Under the pieces are notes generated by a model. It saw only the letters and a list, made by a program, of their open reading frames with translations, was not told where the DNA came from and searched no databases. 64,000 nt of DNA, taken from the NCBI RefSeq assembly GCF_006438875.1, contig NZ_RCZH01000002.1, forward strand, positions 19,045-83,044, read 5' to 3'. The position numbers and the translations under genes were made by a program. The stretch's first letter is position 1; each line of letters begins with the position of its first letter. Shown here one piece after another: positions 31,040-41,345 of the stretch. Source of the stretch: Flavobacterium pectinovorum (lineage in GTDB: Bacteria; Bacteroidota; Bacteroidia; Flavobacteriales; Flavobacteriaceae).

Positions 31040-31200
31040 TTTTCGCCACGAATTTCTGTTTTTTTGCCACGACCCGAGCGATAGCGAACAGGCGAAGCAA
31101 TTCCACGAATTTACACTAATTTTTATATGTTCAAGCTAAGAAATTCGAGTAAATTCGTGACCCGAGCGATAGCGAACAGGCGAAGCAAATTCGTGGCAAC
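31040..31200. repeat. Intergenic inverted repeat with two 30-bp direct copies
   Basis: TTCGCCACGAATTT ... AAATTCGTGGC arms of a dispersed flavobacterial repeat enclose two identical 30-bp copies beginning GACCCGAGCGATAGCGAACA (31071-31100, 31159-31188). 30961-31210 holds no gene. Confidence 0.7.
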
Positions 31201-31210
31201 CTTTGGTCTT

Positions 31211-32083
31211 TTACATACTTTTTCTAAATTCTTCCATAAACAGTTTTACTGCCTTTTTTTGATAAGCTCCTTCAATCGTCAACATGAAGGATTCTCTTTG
31301 GGTAGGAACTCCCGTAATCGCAATTGCTTTTAGATTATCCCAGCCTTTTAGGGCTTTCTCGGTTACAATTGTAACCCAATCACTTTCTTCTACCAATTGC
31401 AAAAGTGCATGAACGGCGTTTAATTCTATTGAAACTTTTGGCTTCATATTATTTTTCAAAAACAATTCGTCCAGAAATTCCCTCGAACTAAATCCTCTTA
31501 CGGGCAAAACAAGCGGATGATCTCCTATTTTTTTAAACGAAATTTTATCCAAAACCGCCAATGGATGTGTTTTTGCAACTGCCATAACCAGATTTGAAGT
31601 AAACAATGGAATCTTCTGAATGGTTTCTTTTATTTCTTTAGACGAAATTACCAAAACCAAGTCTAATTCATTATTCAATAATTTGTGTTCTAACGGTTCT
31701 GTTGAGCCATATTCTACGACGATTTTTAAATTCGGATACTTTTTTGCGAACAAATTGACAATTGGCAAAACCAAAAGTCCAAAAATATACGTCACGCCAA
31801 TTCGCAATTCTCCGCCAATCATTTCGTTCAAATCATCAATAGCTTGTTTACCACTTTGAACATTTTCGATGACTTGTTTGGCATGAATCAGGAAAACAGA
31901 TCCCGCTTCTGTAAGCTGAACTTTCTTGCCAATCCTTATAAACAAAGGCATTCCGAGTTCTTCTTCCAGTTTTTTTATTTGTTGCGAAAGTCCGGATTGC
32001 GTTACAAAACACAATTCGGCAGCTTTAGTAAAATGAAGAACCTCAGCCGTTTTAATGAAATATTCTAATTGATAAATTTCCAT
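31211..32083 (-). CDS. LysR-family transcriptional regulator
   Basis: 290 residues. N-terminal winged HTH (YFIKTAEVLHFTKAAELCFVTQSGLSQQIKKLEEELGMPLF), then a periplasmic-binding-like effector domain. Divergent from the MFS transporter at 32175 with a 91-bp intergenic region, the classical layout for a LysR protein that controls its neighbour. Effector unknown. Confidence 0.92.
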   Translation of the reverse strand: MEIYQLEYFIKTAEVLHFTKAAELCFVTQSGLSQQIKKLEEELGMPLFIRIGKKVQLTEAGSVFLIHAKQVIENVQSGKQAIDDLNEMIGGELRIGVTYIFGLLVLPIVNLFAKKYPNLKIVVEYGSTEPLEHKLLNNELDLVLVISSKEIKETIQKIPLFTSNLVMAVAKTHPLAVLDKISFKKIGDHPLVLPVRGFSSREFLDELFLKNNMKPKVSIELNAVHALLQLVEESDWVTIVTEKALKGWDNLKAIAITGVPTQRESFMLTIEGAYQKKAVKLFMEEFRKSM

Positions 32084-32174
32084 ATTGATAAGTTTTACTA
32101 CTTATTATCAGTAAAATTATTAATTTTTCTAATGAAATCATAATCCCGAACTTTGTAAAAAAATATCAGGCATC

Positions 32175-33407
32175 ATGTTTAAAGCGTTAAAATCAAAAAA
32201 CTTCAAATTATTCTTTTATGGACAATCTGTTTCTGTAATTGGAACCTGGCTTCAAAAAACAGCAGTAAGTTGGATGGTTTACAGCGTTACGGGTTCTGTT
32301 TTTTTACTTGGCTTAACCACCTTTTTAAGTATGATTCCGTCTTTATTTCTGGCGCCTCTCGCCGGAAGTATTATTGGACGTTATGACCGACACAAAGCCA
32401 TGATTTTATTACAATCTTTGGCAATGCTTCAAGCCGGTGCTTTGGCCTTATTGATTTACTTAAAAATTTACAACATCAACTTTATTCTTGCCTTAAGTCT
32501 TTTTCAGGGAATCATAAACTCTTTTGATATGACTTGTCGCCAAACGATGATGATTGATATTGTCGATGATAAAGAAGATTTACCAAACGCCGTTGCTTTA
32601 AACTCAACCTTAAATAATTTTGCCCGTATTGCAGGTCCTGCTTTGGCGGGAATTATTTTGCACAATTACGGTGAAGACATTTGTTTTATTGGAAACTTCT
32701 TAAGCTATATCCCGGTTTTGATTTCTTTATTTATGATGAAAATTACACCGCATATTAAAGCAACAAATAAAATGAAAATGCTGGATGATTTTATTGAAGG
32801 TTTGGATTATGTGAAAAAAGAAACCGAAATGGCAAAAATGCTTTTAATGCTTATGTGCAGCAGTTTGTTCGTTATTTCTTTTAATACTTTAATGCCCGTT
32901 TTTGCCAAAGATATCTTTAGCGGAAATGCGCAGACTTTCAGTTGGTTCGAAAGCGCTGCCGGAATTGGTTCTATACTTTCCGCTATTTATCTTGCCAATC
33001 TTAAAAAAGCCGATAATATGGGCAAAATAATGATTTCTGCGAGCTTATTAATGGGCTTTAGCATTATCATACTTGCTTACTCAAATAGCTTAACTGTTGC
33101 GCTTATTTGCATGGCTTTGAGCGGCGTAGGAATGATGGCACAAACCTCATCGATAAACATTTATGTTCAGACGCAAAGTACTGTAAATATGCGATCCAGA
33201 AGTATTAGTTATTATTTAATGGCCTATCAGGGAATGATTCCTGTGGGAAGTTTGATTATTGGTTATGTTTCTCACATTATAGGAACAAGAAATACGGTTG
33301 CAATTCAGGGTATTATCTGTATTATTTCGGTAATTGTGTATGTGTATTATAAAAATCGTAGTTCTCAGGAAGATTTGGAAACTTGTCAGGTTCGTTATAA
33401 AGATTGA
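32175..33407 (+). CDS. MFS transporter, EntS-like (MFS_3)
   Basis: 410 residues, about 12 TM segments. The start FKALKSKNFKLFFYGQSVSVIGTWLQKTAVSWMVY is typical of the MFS_3/enterobactin-exporter-like branch. Probably an inner-membrane exporter of a small molecule under the divergent LysR regulator. Substrate not deducible. Confidence 0.88.
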   Translation: MFKALKSKNFKLFFYGQSVSVIGTWLQKTAVSWMVYSVTGSVFLLGLTTFLSMIPSLFLAPLAGSIIGRYDRHKAMILLQSLAMLQAGALALLIYLKIYNINFILALSLFQGIINSFDMTCRQTMMIDIVDDKEDLPNAVALNSTLNNFARIAGPALAGIILHNYGEDICFIGNFLSYIPVLISLFMMKITPHIKATNKMKMLDDFIEGLDYVKKETEMAKMLLMLMCSSLFVISFNTLMPVFAKDIFSGNAQTFSWFESAAGIGSILSAIYLANLKKADNMGKIMISASLLMGFSIIILAYSNSLTVALICMALSGVGMMAQTSSINIYVQTQSTVNMRSRSISYYLMAYQGMIPVGSLIIGYVSHIIGTRNTVAIQGIICIISVIVYVYYKNRSSQEDLETCQVRYKD

Positions 33408-33476
33408 TCTTTTCCACCATATAAGTGATATAAGAAATTATAAGTCAAGCTTAAAAAACTCAGCATTGTGCACAAA

Positions 33477-33580
33477 CTTGTCATTTCGACAGAGGAGAAA
33501 TCACACTAGAAACTCCGTTCCTAAAAGCAAATCTTTGTCGAATTACGAGTGTGATTTCTCCCTTCGGTCGAAATGACAAG
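33477..33580. repeat. Imperfect inverted repeat (CTTGTCATTTCGAC family)
   Basis: Arms CTTGTCATTTCGAC..GGAGAAATCACACT and the complement, about 100 bp long. A dispersed flavobacterial element. The rest of 33408-33835 is AT-rich non-coding sequence with another short repeat (ATGGATTAAAATCCATCC). Confidence 0.7.
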
Positions 33581-33835
33581 ATTGGGTTCACATTGCGAAT
33601 GATGGATTAAAATCCATCCTACAATATATTGTTCCTACGGAACTCTAAAAAAAATCCAGAGGAATAATTTATATTGTAACAACGTTCCGAAGCTTCAGGA
33701 TTAATCCATTAAACGAACAAATAATTTTTATCATAGAAATAACAAAACTACCTCAAATTCATTTTTAAACTCAAACTAATATGAACTTATATCACTTTAT
33801 AAGATAAAGAAAAACCACTTATATGGTAAAAAATT

Positions 33836-34867
33836 TTAAAGTGAAATCTCTCCACGCAAAGACGTTTCGAAGACGTTTTTAAACTCATTTTGAGGAATAT
33901 TATGTCCCAACAAATACATTAGTTTTGTAATTGCGGCTTCGGTTGTAATATCTTTTCCTGAGATAACTCCCAGAGATTTTAAAGCAGTGCTGGTTTCGTA
34001 TTGCCCCATATTAACGCTTCCGCCAGAACATTGCGTAACGTTCACGATGTGTAAACCGGACTGAATCGCTTTCTGAATTAAATTCAAAAACCAATCTTCT
34101 GTTGGTGCATTTCCGGAACCGTAAGTTTCTAATACTATTCCTTTTAAATCTTTAATGGCAAGAATTGACGATAGAACAATTTCGCTCATTCCCGGAAACA
34201 TTTTTATTATGGCAACATGACTGTCTAAGTTTCTATGAACAATCAAGTTTGCATCTGTTTTTACAGGAAGAAATAAATGTCTGTTTAATTTAAGATGAAC
34301 TCCAGATTCTACCAATTCAGGGTAATTTGGTGCTGTAAAGGCTTTAAAATGTTCTGCATTTACTTTCGAAGTTCTATTTCCTCGGTATAATTTATATTCA
34401 AAATACAAACAAACTTCGGTGATTACCGGCTTTCCGTTTTCCTGAAGTGAAGCAATCTGAATTGCCGTAATCAGGTTTTCTTTAGCATCGGTACGCAAAT
34501 CACCAATTGGCAATTGTGAACCTGTAAACACAACCGGTTTTGTCAAATTCTCTAACATAAAACTCAATGCAGATGCAGAATACGACATGGTATCAGAACC
34601 ATGAAGCACTACAAATCCGTCATAAGCAATGTAGTTTTCTTCAATTATCTCCGCAATTTTTGTCCACATTGCAGGATTCATGTTCGATGAATCTATGGGG
34701 TTTTCAAATGAAACTGATTCAATTTCACAATCCAATTGCTTGATTTCCGGAATTTTTTGTAATAATTTACCAAAATTGAACGCTTTGAGAGCGCCAGTTT
34801 CAAAATCTTTACTCATACCGATTGTTCCGCCGGTATAAATCAGCAATATTTTAGCTTTAGATGACAT
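33836..34867 (-). CDS. ansA: Type I L-asparaginase
   Basis: 343 residues. Catalytic threonines in YTGGTIGM and HGSDTMSYSA, and the Asn/Asp-binding region DSSNMNP. Type I enzymes are usually cytoplasmic; no signal peptide is seen. It hydrolyses L-asparagine to aspartate and ammonia. Its start overlaps the end of the acyltransferase gene by 11 bp. Confidence 0.93.
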   Translation of the reverse strand: MSSKAKILLIYTGGTIGMSKDFETGALKAFNFGKLLQKIPEIKQLDCEIESVSFENPIDSSNMNPAMWTKIAEIIEENYIAYDGFVVLHGSDTMSYSASALSFMLENLTKPVVFTGSQLPIGDLRTDAKENLITAIQIASLQENGKPVITEVCLYFEYKLYRGNRTSKVNAEHFKAFTAPNYPELVESGVHLKLNRHLFLPVKTDANLIVHRNLDSHVAIIKMFPGMSEIVLSSILAIKDLKGIVLETYGSGNAPTEDWFLNLIQKAIQSGLHIVNVTQCSGGSVNMGQYETSTALKSLGVISGKDITTEAAITKLMYLLGHNIPQNEFKNVFETSLRGEISL

Positions 34868-35993
34868 CTTGGTATTTTAATTTATTGACAACAGGATTTG
34901 CATACATGCAAAGGAATCCTTGTCTTGTAACTGGATTATCACTTCCGATACGCATTTCTAAACGACGCTCAAATAATGATTTCTCATTTTCTTTGTATAA
35001 ATGAGCAAATTTATCTGTTTGGTTTAAGATGTCGTAAGCGATAAAATTAGTTGGCCATAATTGATAATTCCTCAAAATCGAATCGTCAATAACTTGTGCC
35101 AAAGCCTGAATTTGTTTGTTTGTGTTGTCATTTTCAGCCACAATCTGATCAATTTCAGTATCAAGAACATCTCCAACAGAAATGTGTATTCTTTTTTTAG
35201 TTCCCATGATACCACTTAAAATGGTCATGAAATCTTCGTTTTTATCTTTAACGTAAACCTCATTGTTTGCTTCTGCCATTAACTGTGGCATTTTCAGAAC
35301 ATCTGTAGGATCATATTCATATGAAATCGAAACCGGAACAATCTTTAATTTTTTGAAATAATCCATTAAATTAGCTTCATCAGAACCCATTCCAATCATT
35401 TTTAAAACACCTGGATTAGTTTCGTCATTTCCGTCTTTGGTACGTCCTTCTCTTTGTGCAATCCAAACCGAACGATTTTCGCGAAGCAATAATTGCCCCA
35501 TATATTCGGCCAGCAATTTCGAACTTTGCAACATTTCTCTTGGCGTTAAACCTCTAAGAACCAAAAAGTTTCTGTTTAGTTTTGCCAATGTGCTTAAGAA
35601 TGCTTTTTTAACCAAATTATCACCAATTGCAGATGCTGTCATGACTAATCCGTGCTCAAAAAGACAAACATTTAATAAGGTTGTATCTAAAAGAATATCT
35701 CTGTGATTAGAAATAAACAAATAAGAAGTGTTTTTCTCCAATTTCTCAAATCCTGAAGTCGTAAGTCCTTCAGAACTTTTCTCCAAAACCCTTTGTATCG
35801 TATTATAAATAAAGTTGCATTGAAAATCACGAATCGAATGTGTTTTCTTAAGTTGCTCTTTCCAAACCTCATCTTCTACTTCCGGAAAAGTAAAGTTCAT
35901 CATGGTTTTCATCATCGGGTGATTGACAACATCATGAAGTGCTTCATTTATTTCAGAATCATAAAACGGTCGAATGGCATCAAATTTCTGCAT
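34857..35993 (-). CDS. 1-acyl-glycerol-3-phosphate acyltransferase-family protein
   Basis: 378 residues. PlsC-type motif FISNHRDILLD (NHxxxxD) and a following block VWIAQREGRTKDG. Longer than typical PlsC and without a clear TM, as in the Bacteroidota cytosolic branch. Probably phospholipid or ornithine-lipid acylation. Upstream partner of asparaginase in a TatD-separated minus-strand cluster. Confidence 0.85.
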   Translation of the reverse strand: MQKFDAIRPFYDSEINEALHDVVNHPMMKTMMNFTFPEVEDEVWKEQLKKTHSIRDFQCNFIYNTIQRVLEKSSEGLTTSGFEKLEKNTSYLFISNHRDILLDTTLLNVCLFEHGLVMTASAIGDNLVKKAFLSTLAKLNRNFLVLRGLTPREMLQSSKLLAEYMGQLLLRENRSVWIAQREGRTKDGNDETNPGVLKMIGMGSDEANLMDYFKKLKIVPVSISYEYDPTDVLKMPQLMAEANNEVYVKDKNEDFMTILSGIMGTKKRIHISVGDVLDTEIDQIVAENDNTNKQIQALAQVIDDSILRNYQLWPTNFIAYDILNQTDKFAHLYKENEKSLFERRLEMRIGSDNPVTRQGFLCMYANPVVNKLKYQDVI

Positions 35994-36057
35994 TATTAAT
36001 ATTGGTTTTAAGTGGGCAAAAGAACAAAAAAAAAATTAAACTATTGTAAGGTAAAAA

Positions 36058-36837
36058 TTAAATCCCAAAAACGTCTTTAGAATTTTGTGTTGTTTTTTCT
36101 GCTATTTCTTCTTCGGAAACGTCATATATATCGGCTAATTTGCTAATAACATTCACCAAATAACTGCTTTCATTACGTTTACCACGATACGGAATTGGCG
36201 CTAAATATGGCGAATCTGTCTCTAAAACGATATGTTTTAGATCGATTTGATTTAAAAACTGATCGATTTTTCCGTTTTTAAACGTCACAACTCCTCCAAT
36301 TCCCAGTTTCATATTGTAAGATATCGCCTGAAGCGCTTGTTCGTGCGTTCCCGAAAAACAATGAAAAATTCCAAACAAATCATCTGATTTCTCTTCTTCC
36401 AGGACTTCAAAAATTTCATCAAAAGCTTCACGACAATGAATCACGATTGGCAATTTGTATTGTTTTGCTAACTGAATTTGTCTCTTAAAAGCTATTTGCT
36501 GTTCTTTAAGATGCGTTTTATCCCAGTACAAATCGATTCCGATTTCGCCAACGGCATAAAATTTTCTTTTTGCCAGTTCAGTTTCTACATGTTTCAACTC
36601 TTCTTCGTAATTATCTTTCACGTAAGTGGGATGCAAACCCATCATTAAAAACACATAATCTGGATAATTTTTTTCTAAATCATACATAGATTGCGTTGCA
36701 GCGGCATCAATTGCAGGGATAAAAAAACGTGTTACTCCGGCATTTATTGCTCTTTGCATCATTTCGTCGCGATCCTGATCAAATTCTTCTGAATATAAAT
36801 GGGTGTGCGTATCGGTAATTATGGGTGTTGAATTCAA
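36058..36837 (-). CDS. TatD-family metal-dependent hydrolase
   Basis: 259 residues. Metal ligands and conserved blocks: DTHTHLYSEEFD, VGEIGIDLYWD, PIVIHCREAFDE, FHCFSGT, LETDSPYLAP. A TIM-barrel DNase/exonuclease of the TatD/YcfH type. Monocistronic or first gene before the acyltransferase (64-bp gap). Confidence 0.93.
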   Translation of the reverse strand: MNSTPIITDTHTHLYSEEFDQDRDEMMQRAINAGVTRFFIPAIDAAATQSMYDLEKNYPDYVFLMMGLHPTYVKDNYEEELKHVETELAKRKFYAVGEIGIDLYWDKTHLKEQQIAFKRQIQLAKQYKLPIVIHCREAFDEIFEVLEEEKSDDLFGIFHCFSGTHEQALQAISYNMKLGIGGVVTFKNGKIDQFLNQIDLKHIVLETDSPYLAPIPYRGKRNESSYLVNVISKLADIYDVSEEEIAEKTTQNSKDVFGI

Positions 36838-36897
36838 TTTTTGTAATTTTTAAAGGCTCAAAATTACGACAATAATAAAAACTTTCCCAATTTGTGT

Positions 36898-37131
36898 AAA
36901 ATGGCTCGCGGATGACACGGATGCACTTCATGAAAACGCGGATTTATGCGGATTTTTTTTCTTCGTGTTAAGTCTATTAAAAACGGAAACCTTTGTCGAA
37001 GTTTAAAAACTTTGACAAAGGTTTGAACTCAAACTTATCATTCCGAGGAACAAGGAATCTCCACAAGAAACTAACACAACGTATTCCCCAAAATAGTCGA
37101 GCTACTCGCGAAGATTCCTCGTTCCTCGGAA
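36898..37131. repeat. Two dispersed intergenic repeats
   Basis: 36898-36965 is a GGCTCGCGGATGACACGG... element related to 38928-38990. 37041-37131 is an inverted repeat, TTCCGAGGAAC-AGGAATCT / AGATTCCTCGTTCCTCGGAA. No gene in 36838-37150. Confidence 0.65.
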
Positions 37132-37150
37132 AGACAAAAAAACTAAAATA

Positions 37151-38809
37151 TTATTTTCCTGTTTCAATAAATAGTAAAGCACGATCCATAACCTCGTCTT
37201 TTCCTTCCTGAATTCCTTTTATAGTTTGTTTTACTTCAATATCCGGAACGATTCCTATTCTTTGTGTTTCTCGTTTGTCCGGATAAAAAACGCCAATTCC
37301 GGAGAATAATGTGCGAAATCCTTTGAAATCAAATACAGAGACATTTCCATCTGCTCCCGAGGTCTGACTTCCAATAACAGTAGTTTTACCTGAAGCCTGA
37401 AAACTCATCGCTGTCCATTCTGCATGACTTTGAGTCTTCTCGTTAAGTAAAACAATTACTTTTCCTTTGTAATTATCCTTGTTATCAAACCCGCTTGAAG
37501 TTCCGTTGCCCCAAGTAAATCTTCCGGGATAATTCAAATCCGGAATCGTATAAATGGCAAATTTTCTTTCCTGAGAATTTAAAAAATTTGATATTTCCCT
37601 ACAAGTTCCTTTCGGATAATTTCTTATATCAAAAACAATTGCTTTAGTGTCTTTTAATGCTTCGATCATATCAGGAATGTTTTTCTCCGTTATAATTCCC
37701 ATATCAACATAGCCAATGTTATTCTCTAATAATTTAAATCTCTCTTTCTTTTTCTTTGCTCCTTTCTTAAATTCATTTCTATGAGAATCATGATAATCAA
37801 ACCATGTCATTGTTCTTGTACTGTATTTACCCTCTTTAAGAAACTCAACTTTAACAGTATCCGATTTGCTTACTAACATTTGCCCAACCAGCTTGTCTAA
37901 ATATTTAGAATTATTAGAAGCACAATAAAATTCTCTGTTTTCTGCAATAATTTCTTTTATTGTTTTATCATTTACTTTCGTAATTACGTCGCCAATTTTT
38001 ATATCATCTGCCTGCGCCAGACTATCGCCTAAAATTTCGGTCACAACTATTTTATCATCGATTATCTTTCCATCGGCAGGAAAATATTTATTAGGCACTA
38101 CTACAGCTGAAGTTGGATATACATAAACTTCCGTGTGGCTGTCATCAATTTTGGACATCAATTTTCTTATCACCAAAGAAAATTCAGCTGAATTCTTAGA
38201 CGCAATAACTAGAGGAATTGTTTTTTCTAAGGTCGTATCCCATTTCTGATCCATTTGATATTTGTACGGAAAATAATATTCTACTAAATTCCATAACATA
38301 AATATCATTCGAAGTTTTGAATTTTTATCTGTAAAATCAGGATTATCATTGCTTTCGTTTTTGAGACCAACATTCCCAACACTTTCTGCAGCATAAATAT
38401 AAAATTGTTCCCCTTGAAATCTATTGTCTTCTATAAATTTCAATTTCTTAGAAAGTTTTTTCGAGAACAGCTTATTGTTAAACCAACTTAAATCAAAGTT
38501 TTTATCAAAATATTCCGTGTCTTTTGGTTGAGCAATTGGCGCTATTTCTTTTATTGTACCAAGACTGTCTATCCAGTCTTCGAGAATCAATGAGAATTCT
38601 TTTTGGGTTTGTTCTTTTTCAATTTTAGGTAAAATATCAAGAAGCTTTTGATCCCAATTAAAATCGCCATTGGCTACTTTTGGATGATAATATTTTAGGA
38701 AACCCCAAACTTTGCAGGTTGCGGCAAGCTTTTCGGTTTCGTTAATTTTGGCTTGGCCAAAGGCAATTTGTGTAAGAACTAAGAGAAAAAAGAGGGTAAT
38801 TTTTTTCAT
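37151..38809 (-). CDS. S41 family peptidase (C-terminal processing protease-like)
   Basis: 552 residues. A signal peptide (about 1-18), an N-terminal helical domain, a PDZ-like region (VTEILGDSLAQADDIKIGDVITKVND), then the tail-specific protease fold with GSQTSGADGN as the nucleophile region and GIVPDI near the end. Probably exported to the periplasm or cell surface. Physiological substrate unknown. Confidence 0.87.
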   Translation of the reverse strand: MKKITLFFLLVLTQIAFGQAKINETEKLAATCKVWGFLKYYHPKVANGDFNWDQKLLDILPKIEKEQTQKEFSLILEDWIDSLGTIKEIAPIAQPKDTEYFDKNFDLSWFNNKLFSKKLSKKLKFIEDNRFQGEQFYIYAAESVGNVGLKNESNDNPDFTDKNSKLRMIFMLWNLVEYYFPYKYQMDQKWDTTLEKTIPLVIASKNSAEFSLVIRKLMSKIDDSHTEVYVYPTSAVVVPNKYFPADGKIIDDKIVVTEILGDSLAQADDIKIGDVITKVNDKTIKEIIAENREFYCASNNSKYLDKLVGQMLVSKSDTVKVEFLKEGKYSTRTMTWFDYHDSHRNEFKKGAKKKKERFKLLENNIGYVDMGIITEKNIPDMIEALKDTKAIVFDIRNYPKGTCREISNFLNSQERKFAIYTIPDLNYPGRFTWGNGTSSGFDNKDNYKGKVIVLLNEKTQSHAEWTAMSFQASGKTTVIGSQTSGADGNVSVFDFKGFRTLFSGIGVFYPDKRETQRIGIVPDIEVKQTIKGIQEGKDEVMDRALLFIETGK

Positions 38810-38927
38810 TCAATAATGGTTAGAATTGTAGATTGGTTTTGGTTAGTTTTTATAAAATTGAAATCGAATTTAGAACTAAAATTTCAAATTTAATTACGGG
38901 TTTACGTAAAAGAGAATTTTGCAGGTA

Positions 38928-38990
38928 AATGGCACACGGATTTAACGGATTCACTTCGTGAAAACGCAGATTAAAAACGGATTTTTTTTA
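38928..38990. repeat. Dispersed intergenic repeat
   Basis: ATGGCACACGGATTTAACGG ... ACGGATTTTTTTT, related to 36898-36965 and 40563-40770. The remainder of 38810-39119 shows no gene. Confidence 0.6.
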
Positions 38991-39119
38991 TTGTTATTTT
39001 AAACAATCTTTTGTCAAAATTTAAAACTTGACAAAAGTTTGGACGCAAAAAAAATTCGCAAAGCTTTTAAAACTTTGCGAATCTCTGTGTAATTCTTTAT
39101 GCATTGTGCAGATTCATAT

Positions 39120-39845
39120 CTAATCTAAGTCGTCCAGAAGATTCTGAACATCATCGTAATTTTCATAATCCTGAGAAATTGTCTGAAGGGTTTCTTTGCA
39201 TCCTTTATAATCTTTTTGTTTTAATTTGGATAAGGCAAGATTCCATTTAGCTTTATCTTTATAGACAGAAGTTCCGGAAATTAATTCATTAAAAACCGTT
39301 TCGGCTTTTTTGTAATGACTTTCTTCTAATAAAGAAATACCATAAAAATACTGAACTTCAGGAGTTTTCTTTTCTTTTAAAATGGACTCAAAAAGCGGAA
39401 TTGCTTCTGCATATTGTCGCTCATTAAAAGCAGTTTGTGCTTGTTGCATTGTTTCCTGTGTTTCTCCTCTCTCCGTAAAAGAAGCTTGTTCCGGATGGTT
39501 ATAATCTTCAAAAACCGGATTCTGATTGTAATTAAAGAAGAACAATCCAAATAAAATCAGCACAGATGCCGCTGCCGCAAAATACCAGGCATTTAATCCT
39601 ATAACTTTTGGTTTACTGGTGTTGAAGTGTTTGTCTGAAATGGTTTTCAAATTGGCTTTAAACGCTTCTCTTTCTTCTTCATATCCAAATTTATCTTCCA
39701 GTTGGACATGCAGATTTTTGAAAGTCTCAAATTCAGCTGCCATTTCGGGATCTTGAGATAATTGATTTTCAAAACCATTTCTTTCATCAACCGTTAGTTC
39801 GCCTTGAAGATATTGATCGAATAATATATAGCGTTCTTCGTTCAT
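39120..39845 (-). CDS. Anti-sigma-like membrane protein with TPR domain
   Basis: 241 residues. The N-terminal helices (ERYILFDQYLQGELTVDERNGFE) resemble a zinc-less anti-sigma domain. One TM lies at about 87-105, then TPRs (EAIPLFESILKEK..., KKAETVFNELISG...) on the far side. Starts 2 bp after the ECF sigma gene stop, so it should hold that sigma factor at the membrane. Confidence 0.78.
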   Translation of the reverse strand: MNEERYILFDQYLQGELTVDERNGFENQLSQDPEMAAEFETFKNLHVQLEDKFGYEEEREAFKANLKTISDKHFNTSKPKVIGLNAWYFAAAASVLILFGLFFFNYNQNPVFEDYNHPEQASFTERGETQETMQQAQTAFNERQYAEAIPLFESILKEKKTPEVQYFYGISLLEESHYKKAETVFNELISGTSVYKDKAKWNLALSKLKQKDYKGCKETLQTISQDYENYDDVQNLLDDLD

Positions 39846-39847
39846 GA

Positions 39848-40432
39848 CTAATTATTTTTTAGAGATTTAAAATTTTTGGCTTCTTGAATCCACTGTGTTA
39901 ATTGACCAACGCATAACGATTTTTTCTTGCGGACATAACCGTACGTTACGTTTAGTTTCTCGGCAACTTCTTCCATTGATTTAATGGTAAAACTCAACTT
40001 CAACAATTCCTGACATTTTTCGCCCAGTTTCTGGAACATGGTGTCAAAAAGCTGTTGTTTTTCGTCAAATTCTTCTGTTTGCCCAATTAATTCCAGTGCA
40101 GATTCATTCATAGATACCGCATCTTCATTTATTGTTACCCCTTTATTTGATGTTTTTTTCAATTCGTTGAGCCATTTTCTTTTACACAATAAAAAAAAGT
40201 AAGCATCAAACGGACAAGTCAGTTGTAGTGTATTGGCTTTGGCCTGATTAAAAAGCAATATCATGACTTCCTGAACCACATCCTGTGCATGCTCTTTATC
40301 GCCGGAATTATTCATAATGAACATAACGACCTTAGGAACAAACTTTTTGTAAATCGTCTGAATGATTGCCGAGTCATTTGCGGCAAGTCCTTCAATATAC
40401 ATTTGGTCAGGATGAATTTTACTTTTTCCCAT
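39848..40432 (-). CDS. ECF-type RNA polymerase sigma factor
   Basis: 194 residues from the ATG at 40432 (MGKSKIHPDQMY); the frame extends to 40504 but the added residues are not sigma-like. Sigma2 (FVPKVVMFIMNNSGDKEHAQDVVQEVMILLF) and sigma4 (MEEVAEKLNVTYGYVRKKKSLC) are clear. Paired with a TPR anti-sigma-like protein. Likely targets are envelope genes. Confidence 0.88.
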   Translation of the reverse strand: MGKSKIHPDQMYIEGLAANDSAIIQTIYKKFVPKVVMFIMNNSGDKEHAQDVVQEVMILLFNQAKANTLQLTCPFDAYFFLLCKRKWLNELKKTSNKGVTINEDAVSMNESALELIGQTEEFDEKQQLFDTMFQKLGEKCQELLKLSFTIKSMEEVAEKLNVTYGYVRKKKSLCVGQLTQWIQEAKNFKSLKNN

Positions 40433-40554
40433 AAAAAACTTTTTGTTAGCTAATTTAAAAAACAATTGTAAATAAATCTTACATAATAGGGTAACAATTA
40501 ACAAATCAAGTTGATATAACGTAACAAAAGTCTTTTAGCATTAATAAAATGCAA

Positions 40555-40815
40555 TATAAGAGATGGCACACGGATTAGACGGATTGAACCGATTTACACT
40601 GATTCTTTATTTATTAATTCGTGCTCATTCGTGCAATTTGTGGCAAAAGAAATGGCACACAGATTAAACAGATTGAACAGATTCACACCGTGTTTCATTA
40701 GTTTTCTAATTTAAAATTTGCGCTAATTTGTGGAATTTGTGGCAAAAAAGAAATGGCACACGGATTTCTTGATTTAATAATTCGTGCTCATTCGTGAATT
40801 CGTGGCGAAAAAAAC
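40555..40815. repeat. Array of dispersed GGCACACGGATT / TTCGTGGC repeats
   Basis: Several related units (40563, 40651, 40753) of ATGGCACACGGATT...GATTGAAC and ATTCGTG(C/A)..GTGGCAAAA. Typical flavobacterial intergenic repeats. No gene in 40505-40845. Confidence 0.65.
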
Positions 40816-40845
40816 CTTTTGACAAACAATCAAAAATTAAAAGAA

Positions 40846-41145
40846 ATGGAAACGTATCAATTTACAAACGAAAAAACCTTAAATAAATTTAACGAAATGA
40901 TTGCAGCCAAAAAACGCAATGGTTTTGTAATCATTGAACATAACGAAAAATTACCCTACGTGGTTTTATCCAAAGAAAAAAAGACTATTAATCATTTCTT
41001 TCACCTCTTTCTTACCTGCATCACATTTGGACTTTGGACAATTGTCTGGCTGTATTTGATTGTTACGCTTTCGCAGAAAAAAAACATTCTTGTTGCTGTA
41101 GACGAAGACGGAAACTTGTTTGAAGACAAATGCCTTTCGGAATAA
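40846..41145 (+). CDS. Small membrane protein, unknown (99 residues)
   Basis: Start at the ATG 40846 (METYQFTNEK), not the TTG upstream. Cytosolic N-terminus, one or two TM (about 55-80: FFHLFLTCITFGLWTIVWLYLIV) and an acidic tail. No family recognised. Confidence 0.6.
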   Translation: METYQFTNEKTLNKFNEMIAAKKRNGFVIIEHNEKLPYVVLSKEKKTINHFFHLFLTCITFGLWTIVWLYLIVTLSQKKNILVAVDEDGNLFEDKCLSE

Positions 41146-41345
41146 ATTAAAAAAAAATAAAAAACCGGGGTAACAATTTTACACACCAGTTGATATAGCA
41201 ATATAAAACACGTTCAAAAAATAATTTCAAAAACAAGGGTAACAATATCAAACCCAAATTGATATAACAACATAAATACAATTAACAACCAAATCTGAAA
41301 AACCGCCTGATAGTAATCAGGACAGATTTATAAAAACTAGAAATC

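Noticed and set aside
40819..40845. TTG start giving a 108-residue version of 40846-41145
   Set aside because: The ATG at 40846 gives a natural start and the upstream residues lie next to the intergenic repeat.
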